Shown here piece after piece: positions 8,386 to 14,089 of a stretch of DNA of 19,499 bases. The position numbers and the translations under genes are program-made. How positions within the stretch are numbered: the first letter of the stretch is position 1; each line of letters opens with the position of its first letter. The notes under the pieces are model-generated. The model was not told where the DNA came from. It saw nothing but the letters and a program-made list of their open reading frames with translations, and searched no databases. The DNA comes from an uncultured Bacteroidales bacterium (GTDB lineage: Bacteria; Bacteroidota; Bacteroidia; Bacteroidales; Paludibacteraceae), in contig ONXE01000057.1 of the NCBI GenBank assembly GCA_900321775.1, positions 1 to 19,499 of the forward strand, given 5' to 3'.

Positions 8386-8984
8386 ATCTGATTTTTGCAA
8401 GCAACAACGCACACAAACTGGAGGAAGCGCGCGCCATCCTGCCTGCTTATCATATCCTCAGCCTCGCCGAGATTGGTTGCCACGAAGAGATTCCTGAAAC
8501 GCAACCTACCTTGCAGGGCAATTCGTTACAGAAGGCCGAGTTTGTCTATAATTGGTGCCGCGAGCACTTGAAAAAACTTCCTGCGGATATTTTGGGCTGC
8601 TTCGCAGACGACACGGGGCTCGAGATTGAAGCACTTAACGGCGATCCCGGAGTTTATACGGCACGCTGGGCTGGAGACCATTGCAATCCTGCTGACAATC
8701 GCAAGAAGACGCTTACTCTCCTTGACGGAGTGACCAACCGCAAGGCGCAGTTCCGCACCGTGGTCACCTTCATCCCCTTTGCTCCCGGCAAACCATCCGT
8801 CTTTGAGGGAATCGTCCGCGGATCCATCTCAACAGAAGAGAAGGGAAATGGCGGCTTCGGCTACGACCCCATCTTCATTCCCGAGGGCTACGACAAGACT
8901 TTTGCCGAGTTGCCTATCGAGTTAAAGAACAGCATCTCTCATCGGGCTCGCGCCATGAAAAAATTTGCTGATTCGATGATTTAA
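8382..8984 (+). CDS. rdgB: XTP/dITP diphosphatase (RdgB/HAM1 family)
   Basis: A 200-residue pyrophosphatase that hydrolyses non-canonical purine triphosphates (dITP, XTP) to monophosphates, keeping them out of DNA and RNA. Family motifs are complete: the N-terminal FASNNAHKLEEARAIL (5-20), FADDTGLEIEALNGDPGVYT (74-93) with the catalytic Asp pair at 76-77, GGFGYDPIF (157-165), and SHRARAMKKF (186-195). The ATG overlaps the folA stop codon (ATGA), so the two are translationally coupled. It is the last gene of the first block; the next 313 bases hold no clear protein gene. Confidence 0.97.
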   Translation: MNLIFASNNAHKLEEARAILPAYHILSLAEIGCHEEIPETQPTLQGNSLQKAEFVYNWCREHLKKLPADILGCFADDTGLEIEALNGDPGVYTARWAGDHCNPADNRKKTLTLLDGVTNRKAQFRTVVTFIPFAPGKPSVFEGIVRGSISTEEKGNGGFGYDPIFIPEGYDKTFAELPIELKNSISHRARAMKKFADSMI

Positions 8985-8994
8985 AATGCATTTT
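8983..8994. other. 12-bp perfect palindrome AAAATGCATTTT at the rdgB stop
   Basis: A perfect 12-base palindrome begins in the rdgB stop codon, with a second TGCA at 8997-9000. It lies about 60 bases upstream of the sigma-54-type promoter, in the range where activators of that sigma factor bind. It might equally be a weak terminator stem or chance in AT-rich DNA. No function can be assigned. Confidence 0.3.
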
Positions 8995-9054
8995 ATTGCA
9001 AAAAATGACCATTTTCTACCATTTTATCACATTTTTTTAGTACTTTTATACACT

Positions 9055-9073
9055 TTGGCACGGCATTTGCATG
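9055..9073 (+). promoter_or_regulatory. Sigma-54 (RpoN) -24/-12 promoter
   Basis: The sequence TTGGCACGGCATTTGCATG fits the RpoN consensus (TGGCACG, four bases, TTGCW) at every position. The invariant GG (9057-9058) and GC (9069-9070) have the required 12-base offset. The predicted start site is about 9082. It points away from rdgB, into a 200-base non-coding stretch. Sigma-54 promoters need an AAA+ activator; none is encoded here. Confidence 0.75.
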
Positions 9074-9081
9074 TATTTAAG

Positions 9082-9153
9082 TGTGTGTGTGTGTTAAAAA
9101 TTATATCTGCCTCCGTCAAGCGCCAACCTTCGCCTGACGGAGGTCTTCTTTTT
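9082..9153 (+). ncRNA. Candidate sigma-54-driven small RNA, about 72 nt
   Basis: The segment is bounded by the predicted sigma-54 start site and the T-tract of a strong intrinsic terminator, and it has no meaningful open reading frame. It would begin in a (GT)7 tract (9081-9094), pass through an AT-rich single-stranded region and end in the hairpin at 9110-9143, whose loop CCAACCTT is pyrimidine-rich and accessible. It matches no RNA family I can recall. The alternative is that the hairpin simply terminates rdgB transcripts, or attenuates transcription into the downstream regulator gene. Confidence 0.5.
9110..9153 (+). terminator. Rho-independent terminator
   Basis: Stem CCTCCGTCA (9110-9118) pairs perfectly with TGACGGAGG (9135-9143). 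After one mismatch it continues with GCG (9120-9122) and CGC (9131-9133), closing the loop CCAACCTT. The run TCTTCTTTTT (9144-9153) follows. It would end the small RNA from the sigma-54 promoter and any read-through from rdgB. Confidence 0.8.
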
Positions 9154-9210
9154 GCCCGCTGACCACTATAAGGTTAAAATATTGATTCAGATTAAAGTCC
9201 ATATTGTCAC

Positions 9211-9230
9211 AAAAAGTGCGATTTTTTTGC
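9211..9230. other. A-tract/TGC/T7/GC element upstream of the Lrp promoter
   Basis: AAAAAGTGCGATTTTTTTGC closely resembles the element at 18586-18604 upstream of the tRNA promoter: five A, TGC, two bases, seven T, GC. It ends 7 bases before the -33 box. It could be an UP-like element or a protein-binding site; the role is inferred only from the recurrence. Confidence 0.35.
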
Positions 9231-9232
9231 TA

Positions 9233-9247
9233 AAATGTTGCACATTT
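9233..9247. promoter_or_regulatory. Inverted repeat over the -33 box of the Lrp/AsnC promoter (possible operator)
   Basis: AAATGT-TGC-ACATTT is a perfect 6-3-6 inverted repeat. The -33 TTG (9238-9240) lies in its centre, so a bound protein would block RNA polymerase. Lrp/AsnC proteins often repress their own genes by binding short AT-rich palindromes of about this size, so the product of the adjacent gene is the natural candidate. This is inference. Confidence 0.45.
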
Positions 9248-9268
9248 AAGAAAAAAGCAGTAACTTTG
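9238..9268 (+). promoter_or_regulatory. Bacteroidetes housekeeping promoter for the Lrp/AsnC gene
   Basis: A -33 TTG at 9238-9240 and a -7 TAACTTTG at 9261-9268 are separated by 20 nt, as expected for the Bacteroidetes primary sigma factor. The predicted start is about 9274, giving a leader of about 24 nt before the ATG at 9298. The flanking AAAAAAGCAG resembles the other two promoters in this window. Confidence 0.8.
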
Positions 9269-9297
9269 CACCCAAAATTGACATTACATAAGAAAGA

Positions 9298-9774
9298 ATG
9301 GAAAAAATAGACTCGTTAGATCGTAAGATTTTAAAGATTATCACTCAGAACGCTCGCATCCCGTTCAAAGACGTGGCAGACAAGTGTGGCGTGAGTCGCG
9401 CAGCTGTGCACCAGCGAGTACAGCGCATGTACGATATAGGTGTCATCACCGGCTCGGGCTACAACGTGAATGCGAAGATGCTGGGCTATCAGTTGTGCGT
9501 GTATGTGGGAATCACTCTGGAGAAGGGTTCTATGTACAATGCAGTGATAGCCGAACTGGAGAAGATACCCGAGATAGTGGAAAGCCAGTTCACACTGGGC
9601 AACTACTCGATGCTCATCAAATTGTACGCCAAAGATGACGCACATTTGATGTACCTGCTCAACAGTTGTATTCAGGAGATCCCCGGCGTAGCCAAAACAG
9701 AGACGCTGACCTCGCTGGAGCAGCGCATCCGTCGCTCACTGCCAATAGAAATAATCGAATCCGAAGAAGAGTAA
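9298..9774 (+). CDS. Lrp/AsnC family transcriptional regulator
   Basis: A 158-residue regulator. An N-terminal winged helix-turn-helix (about 4-52; LDRKILKIITQNARIPFKDV and VSRAAVHQRVQRM) binds DNA. A C-terminal RAM/AsnC ligand-binding domain (about 67-143) includes the FTLGNYSMLIKLYAKD strand-turn-strand where amino acids bind in relatives. Such proteins form dimers and octamers and usually sense an amino acid. The start is the ATG at 9298, 24 nt after a well-formed promoter. An inverted repeat over the -33 box suggests autoregulation. trpS follows after 4 bases, so tryptophan or another amino acid is a reasonable but unproven ligand. The C-terminus ends in an acidic tail (ESEEE). Confidence 0.95.
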   Translation: MEKIDSLDRKILKIITQNARIPFKDVADKCGVSRAAVHQRVQRMYDIGVITGSGYNVNAKMLGYQLCVYVGITLEKGSMYNAVIAELEKIPEIVESQFTLGNYSMLIKLYAKDDAHLMYLLNSCIQEIPGVAKTETLTSLEQRIRRSLPIEIIESEEE

Positions 9775-9778
9775 GAAA

Positions 9779-10765
9779 ATGGAGAAAGTAGTTAGTGGCA
9801 TCCGTCCTACCGGGAATCTGCACTTGGGCAACTATTTTGGTGCAGTAAAGAGCTTTGTGAAGATGCAGGACGACTATGATTGTCTGTTCTTTGTAGCCGA
9901 CTGGCATAGCCTGACCACGCATCCCAAGCCGGAAGATATTCGCCAAAGCGTCAAGACGGTTATGGCTGAGTATCTGGCTTGCGGTATTGACCCCAACAAG
10001 GCCTCAATCTATGTGCAGAGCGACGTAAAAGAGGTACTGGAGTTGTACCTTTATTTCAACATGAACGCCTATTTGGGCGAGTTAGAGCGCGTGACCAGTT
10101 TCAAAGAGAAAGTGCGCAAGCAGCCTGACAACGTCAATGCAGGACTGCTGACCTACCCGACCCTGATGGCCGCAGATATCCTGATGCACAAAGCCGACAA
10201 AGTGCCTGTAGGCAAGGACCAGGAGCAGAATATGGAGATGGCACGCTTGTTCGCACGCCGGTTCAACCGCATCTATGATGTGGAGTACTTCAAGGAGCCT
10301 GAATCGTTCCATTTCTCCGACAAAGCCATCAAGATTCCGGGGCTGGACGGAAGCGGCAAAATGGGTAAGTCGGAGGGAAACTGCATCTATCTGTTCGACG
10401 ATGAGAAAACCATCACAAAGAAAGTGATGAAAGCAGTCACCGACTCGGGCCCAACCGTTCCCAACCAAGAGAAACCCGACGTCATCCAGAACCTCTTCAC
10501 CATCATGGAGGTGGTATCCGACAAGAGCACGCTGGACTATTTCAACGACAAATGGAACAGTTGCGAGATTCGCTACGGCGATATGAAGAAGCAGTTGGCG
10601 GCAGATATCTGCTCACTGTTGGCTCCTATCCGCGAGCGTATTCTCGAGTTCCGCTCCAACGATGAGTATCTGGAGCGCGTGGCTCGCGAAGGTGCAGAGC
10701 ACGCACACGAGAGTGCAGCCAAAACCATCCAAGAAGTCCGCGAGATTATTGGTTTCCACGGATAA
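9779..10765 (+). CDS. trpS: Tryptophanyl-tRNA synthetase
   Basis: A 328-residue class Ic synthetase charging tRNA-Trp, near the standard bacterial length. The HIGH-type motif is TGNLHLGNYFGA (11-22) and the KMSKS-type motif is KMGKS (194-198) in GLDGSGKMGKSEGN; PVGKDQEQNMEMAR (143-156) is the family signature. It starts 4 bases after the Lrp/AsnC gene and probably shares its transcript. The stop codon TAA (10763-10765) lies inside the first unit of a hexamer array, so the repeat provides the end of the reading frame. Confidence 0.98.
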   Translation: MEKVVSGIRPTGNLHLGNYFGAVKSFVKMQDDYDCLFFVADWHSLTTHPKPEDIRQSVKTVMAEYLACGIDPNKASIYVQSDVKEVLELYLYFNMNAYLGELERVTSFKEKVRKQPDNVNAGLLTYPTLMAADILMHKADKVPVGKDQEQNMEMARLFARRFNRIYDVEYFKEPESFHFSDKAIKIPGLDGSGKMGKSEGNCIYLFDDEKTITKKVMKAVTDSGPTVPNQEKPDVIQNLFTIMEVVSDKSTLDYFNDKWNSCEIRYGDMKKQLAADICSLLAPIRERILEFRSNDEYLERVAREGAEHAHESAAKTIQEVREIIGFHG

Positions 10766-10820
10766 CGACAACGATAACGACAACGATAACGACAACGATA
10801 ACGATAACGTTAACGATAAC
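10761..10820 (+). repeat. Hexamer tandem array (GATAAC/GACAAC), ten units, from the trpS stop to the next gene
   Basis: Ten consecutive hexamers fill 60 bases: GATAAC and GACAAC alternate three times (a 12-base period), then GATAAC twice, GTTAAC once and GATAAC once, ending 3 bases before the ATG at 10824. The first unit contains the trpS stop. There is no other spacer between the two genes. Slippage in units of 6 or 12 would change the spacing without affecting trpS, because any GATAAC unit in that phase supplies TAA. Confidence 0.97.
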
Positions 10821-10823
10821 GAA

Positions 10824-11072
10824 ATGAAGAAACTGTTTTGGGTTGCCATATTGCTTGCCGGATTGTTCTCGCTGCCCCTGCTGACACACGCAGACGACTA
10901 CATCGATGACGTTTACTACTCGCCGGAGGTGGTCATCACCACGCCCTCAGAGCAGCCGCGCAGACCTTATTACAACAAGAGTAAGATGAAAGAGATTATC
11001 TTTCTGGACAACGATAAAGACACCGTCGCCGGACAAATGCCCGACACGGTGCGTGCCATCATAAAACGCTAA
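10824..11072 (+). CDS. Small secreted protein of unknown function
   Basis: An 82-residue protein with a clear Sec signal peptide: positive start MKK, hydrophobic core (about 4-20), and probable cleavage after THA (residue 23). The mature part is about 59 residues, acidic at first (DDYIDDVYYSPEVV), then with an Arg/Lys- and Tyr-containing segment (RRPYYNKSKMK). I do not recognise the family. The ATG at 10824 is chosen because a longer frame would translate the hexamer repeat into a (DN)n run ahead of the signal peptide. It ends 3 bases before the FadL-like gene, so it may act with that outer-membrane protein in the periplasm. Confidence 0.75.
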   Translation: MKKLFWVAILLAGLFSLPLLTHADDYIDDVYYSPEVVITTPSEQPRRPYYNKSKMKEIIFLDNDKDTVAGQMPDTVRAIIKR

Positions 11073-11075
11073 GTA

Positions 11076-12509
11076 ATGAGACGCACTTTCAGCTTCATAT
11101 TGCTTCTGGTGACGATGACTTGCGCAGCGCAAGTAACGTCGTATGACCGACTGACTTTTGGCGAGAAGGACCTGATGGGCACGTCGCGTTATGTGGGAAT
11201 GGCGGGTGCCATGGCCGCAGTGGGTGGAGACGCCTCCGCCGCGGCCGACAACCCTGCCGGTTTGGGCGTTTACCGTCGAAGCGAACTGATGCTTACGTTC
11301 GATCATCAGATTAACATCCCCAGCCAAGGCCGACTGACACAGCAATTTTCCGTCGCACAGGCCTCGTGGAATTTCTATTTTCCTCTGGACCGCATGCGTG
11401 GCGTAGTGGGCAACAATGTGATGCTCAACTATCGTCGCGTCAAGAACTTCCGTCGCGAATACGGGATGCGCCTCAACAACATGGCTGCTTCGCAAACCGA
11501 CGTCATGGCGCTCAAGACGCAAGGCCTCGGAGAAAACGCGTTGACCAGGGCCGACGCGTGGGACGACTCCGAGATTGGATGGCTCAGCAAGATTGGCTAC
11601 GATGGCTACCTGATTGACCCTGATAGCGCGGACAATACGCTTTGGTATCCCCACAATCCCGGGAATGTCAACGGCACGCTGGACGTGAGAGAATCGGGCT
11701 CGGTGGACGAGTTCTCCTTCACTTGGGGTATGAACATCTCCAATCAATGGTACGTTGGCGCGGAGTTGGGTCTGCGCAGCCTCACCTATTCCAAATCGAC
11801 CTACTATAGCGAGGTCTTCGACAACGGTAACCGCTATAATCTCGACTCGTACGTCAGCGCCAGCGGTGTGGGCATGCTCGGAAAAATCGGCCTTTTGTAC
11901 CGTCCTATTTCGCTGATTCGCATTGGCGCGGCATTCCATGCGCCGGTGCCGATGGCTTTCTCTATCCGCAATTATGCAGACCTCAGCTCCTACAACGAAA
12001 CCATACAATCGGTGGTTCACACGCCCGAGATGAACAACTCGCCTGAGTGGATCAGCCAGCCTCTTCGCGCCGTATTCGGCCTCGCGTTCCAGATTGGTAA
12101 ACAGGGACTTGTGTCTATGGAATATGACTACGAGCACGACCTCGACAAGCGTGTGTTGGATACCCACTGGGCCAAGCTGGGTCTGGAGTATGTGCTGGCC
12201 AACAACTGGTTCTTCAACCTCGGCTATGGTTTTCGATTGAGGCAAATCAACGACAAAGGACAGCTGTCTGACCCTGTTAATACTCTCGACTACAACTCCG
12301 TTCGTTTGGATACCGAAGCAGCTCAACTGCATTATGCCAACCATATCACCGCCGGGGTCAGTTACCGATTCAAATATGCGGTGGCAGGATTGGCTTACCA
12401 ATGCCGTCTTTCCGAGGATTTGGTTCGTTTCCATGAGTTGCAGCCCGATCCTATTCGCATGAACAACACGTCCCACAAAATCGTTCTCTCCCTTGCCTGG
12501 AGACATTGA
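11076..12509 (+). CDS. Outer-membrane beta-barrel protein, OmpP1/FadL ('hemin receptor') type
   Basis: A 477-residue protein with a signal peptide (about 1-19, ending CAAQ). The mature N-terminus holds the family signature GTSRYVGMAGAMAAVGGDAS followed by AADNPAGLGVYRRSEL, as in Bacteroidetes proteins annotated as OmpP1/FadL/TodX or hemin receptor. The rest has alternating hydrophobic and polar strands rich in aromatic residues and ends with the strand KIVLSLAWRH, consistent with a barrel. FadL proteins pass hydrophobic compounds across the outer membrane; the substrate here cannot be inferred. Its stop falls just before the mtaB start. Confidence 0.85.
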   Translation: MRRTFSFILLLVTMTCAAQVTSYDRLTFGEKDLMGTSRYVGMAGAMAAVGGDASAAADNPAGLGVYRRSELMLTFDHQINIPSQGRLTQQFSVAQASWNFYFPLDRMRGVVGNNVMLNYRRVKNFRREYGMRLNNMAASQTDVMALKTQGLGENALTRADAWDDSEIGWLSKIGYDGYLIDPDSADNTLWYPHNPGNVNGTLDVRESGSVDEFSFTWGMNISNQWYVGAELGLRSLTYSKSTYYSEVFDNGNRYNLDSYVSASGVGMLGKIGLLYRPISLIRIGAAFHAPVPMAFSIRNYADLSSYNETIQSVVHTPEMNNSPEWISQPLRAVFGLAFQIGKQGLVSMEYDYEHDLDKRVLDTHWAKLGLEYVLANNWFFNLGYGFRLRQINDKGQLSDPVNTLDYNSVRLDTEAAQLHYANHITAGVSYRFKYAVAGLAYQCRLSEDLVRFHELQPDPIRMNNTSHKIVLSLAWRH

Positions 12510-12511
12510 TT

Positions 12512-13798
12512 ATGAGGATATTACTGCAAACACTCGGCTGTAAACTGAATTTCTCCGAAACGAGCAGTTTGGCGCAAGCCCTTCGCGAAGCAGGCCACCA
12601 AACCGTGGGCAAGGGCGAAGAGGCCGATGTGTGTGTCCTCAACACGTGCTCTGTGACAGATGTAGCCGACCAAAAAGGCCGTCAGGCTATCCGTCGTCTG
12701 CACCGCGAGCATCCCGGAGCCCTACTGATTGTCACCGGCTGCTACGCGCAACTACAGCCCGAGCAAGTAGCGTCGATAGAAGGTGTCAACTACGTGGTCG
12801 GCGCCAACGACAAAGAGCAGATTATCAGTCTGATAGAAGATTACAAGAACAATAGAGCCAATTGGTCTTATAAGCCCAATAGGTTGTGCACCGACCTGGC
12901 TGCACCTGCAGGACGACTGAGCGAAGCCGGCAAGGCTTTTCACCCCAGTTGCTCCAAGGAAGACCGCACGCGCTGTTTCCTGAAAGTGCAGGACGGCTGC
13001 GATTATTTCTGCACATATTGCACCATTCCCATGGCACGAGGCACCAGTCGCAACGCCCCTGTTGCCGACACCGTTGCGCTGGCCCAAAAGGCTATCGACG
13101 AGGGCGCGAAAGAGATTGTCCTAACCGGCGTCAACATAGGCGATTTCGGCAAGTCCACAGGTGAGACATTCGCGGACCTGGTCCGCGCACTGGACAATGT
13201 TCGTGGTGAAGTGCGATACCGCATCTCGTCCTGCGAGCCCAATCTCCTCAGCGACGACATCATCGATTTTGTGGCGCAGAGCCGCCATTTTGCTCCGCAT
13301 TTCCATATCCCACTCCAGAGCGGCAGCAACGAGGTCTTGCAGATTATGCATCGCCGCTACACGCGCGAACTGTTTGCCGAACGCGTCGCGCGCATTCATT
13401 CGCGCATGCCGGGCGCCTTCATAGGCGTAGATTGCATGGTAGGCGTACGTGGCGAGACGCCCGAGATGTTCCGGGACTACGTACATTTCCTCGAAAAACT
13501 GGAGGTCAGTCAACTGCACGTCTTCCCCTACTCCGAACGCGCTAACACGCGTATGGTGGAGATGGACCTGCCTATCGTTCCCAAAGACGAACAGCATCGG
13601 CGCGTGGACGTGCTACTCCGACTCTCCGAAGACAAACTCAAGGCCTTCTACCTCAAGCACCGCGGCACACAGGCTACAGTCTTGTGGGAAGGCGCTTGCA
13701 AGGGCCGACAGATGGCAGGCTGGACCGAAAACTACATTCGCATCACAGCGCCATACAACGAAAAGAAAATCAATACATTCGAAAAACTATGGATATAA
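12512..13798 (+). CDS. mtaB: tRNA (N6-threonylcarbamoyladenosine 37-C2) methylthiotransferase MtaB
   Basis: A 428-residue radical SAM methylthiotransferase that converts t6A37 to ms2t6A37 in ANN-decoding tRNAs. The N-terminal UPF0004 domain holds one Fe-S cluster through Cys10, Cys46 and Cys77 (LGCKLN, NTCSVTD, TGCYAQ). The radical SAM motif is CDYFCTYC (Cys163, 167, 170). A short C-terminal TRAM-like segment follows. LGCKLN at the start and the wide spacing in the radical SAM motif favour MtaB over MiaB or RimO. I take the ATG at 12512; a TTG at 12506, overlapping the previous gene, would add two residues. The 3' end overlaps the SemiSWEET gene by 10 bases. Confidence 0.93.
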   Translation: MRILLQTLGCKLNFSETSSLAQALREAGHQTVGKGEEADVCVLNTCSVTDVADQKGRQAIRRLHREHPGALLIVTGCYAQLQPEQVASIEGVNYVVGANDKEQIISLIEDYKNNRANWSYKPNRLCTDLAAPAGRLSEAGKAFHPSCSKEDRTRCFLKVQDGCDYFCTYCTIPMARGTSRNAPVADTVALAQKAIDEGAKEIVLTGVNIGDFGKSTGETFADLVRALDNVRGEVRYRISSCEPNLLSDDIIDFVAQSRHFAPHFHIPLQSGSNEVLQIMHRRYTRELFAERVARIHSRMPGAFIGVDCMVGVRGETPEMFRDYVHFLEKLEVSQLHVFPYSERANTRMVEMDLPIVPKDEQHRRVDVLLRLSEDKLKAFYLKHRGTQATVLWEGACKGRQMAGWTENYIRITAPYNEKKINTFEKLWI

Positions 13799-14061
13799 AC
13801 ACAATTTCACTGATTACCGCCTCCATCGCCGGTATTTGTATGGCTATCTGCCAAGTACCGCAAGCATGGAAAATCTATAAGGAAGGCAAAGCCGAGGGAC
13901 TCTCGCTGGGCATGCAGATTATCATCACCACCGGCATCTTTTTCTGGTTTGTCACGGGCGTACTGCTTCGCAACATCCCCATGTGGGCAAGCAATGGTTT
14001 TTGCCTCATCTTCTGCATCTATGTACTCGTAATGGTTATTCGAACCAAAAGGCGCAAGTAG
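13789..14061 (+). CDS. SemiSWEET sugar transporter (MtN3/PQ-loop family)
   Basis: A 90-residue membrane protein with three predicted helices (about 5-26, 42-60, 66-85), the length of bacterial SemiSWEETs, which dimerise to carry mono- or disaccharides across the inner membrane. The PQ-loop motif is QVPQAWKIYK (22-31, Pro24). Trp53 and Asn69 are spaced exactly as the sugar-pocket Trp48 and Asn64 of the Leptospira SemiSWEET. The ATG at 13789 lies 10 bases inside mtaB. A longer in-frame opening upstream would be hydrophilic and would lie wholly within mtaB, so it was discarded. The tail RTKRRK is basic, as expected for a cytoplasmic end. Confidence 0.92.
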   Translation: MDINTISLITASIAGICMAICQVPQAWKIYKEGKAEGLSLGMQIIITTGIFFWFVTGVLLRNIPMWASNGFCLIFCIYVLVMVIRTKRRK

Positions 14062-14089
14062 ATATTTCCAGTTGAATCATTGGGCTGAA

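Noticed and set aside
10761..10820. CRISPR-like array
   Set aside because: The units are 6 bases and contiguous, with no spacers, and no cas genes are present. It is a simple tandem repeat.
10662..10823. Upstream in-frame extension of the small secreted protein
   Set aside because: It overlaps the end of trpS and translates the hexamer array into a (DN)n run before a perfect signal peptide.
10947..12506. A 519-codon open frame on the minus strand opposite the FadL-like gene
   Set aside because: The plus-strand frame has a signal peptide and family signatures; the minus-strand product has no recognisable domain and arises from codon bias of the real gene. The same holds for minus-strand frames at 3714-4631 and 5606-6463.
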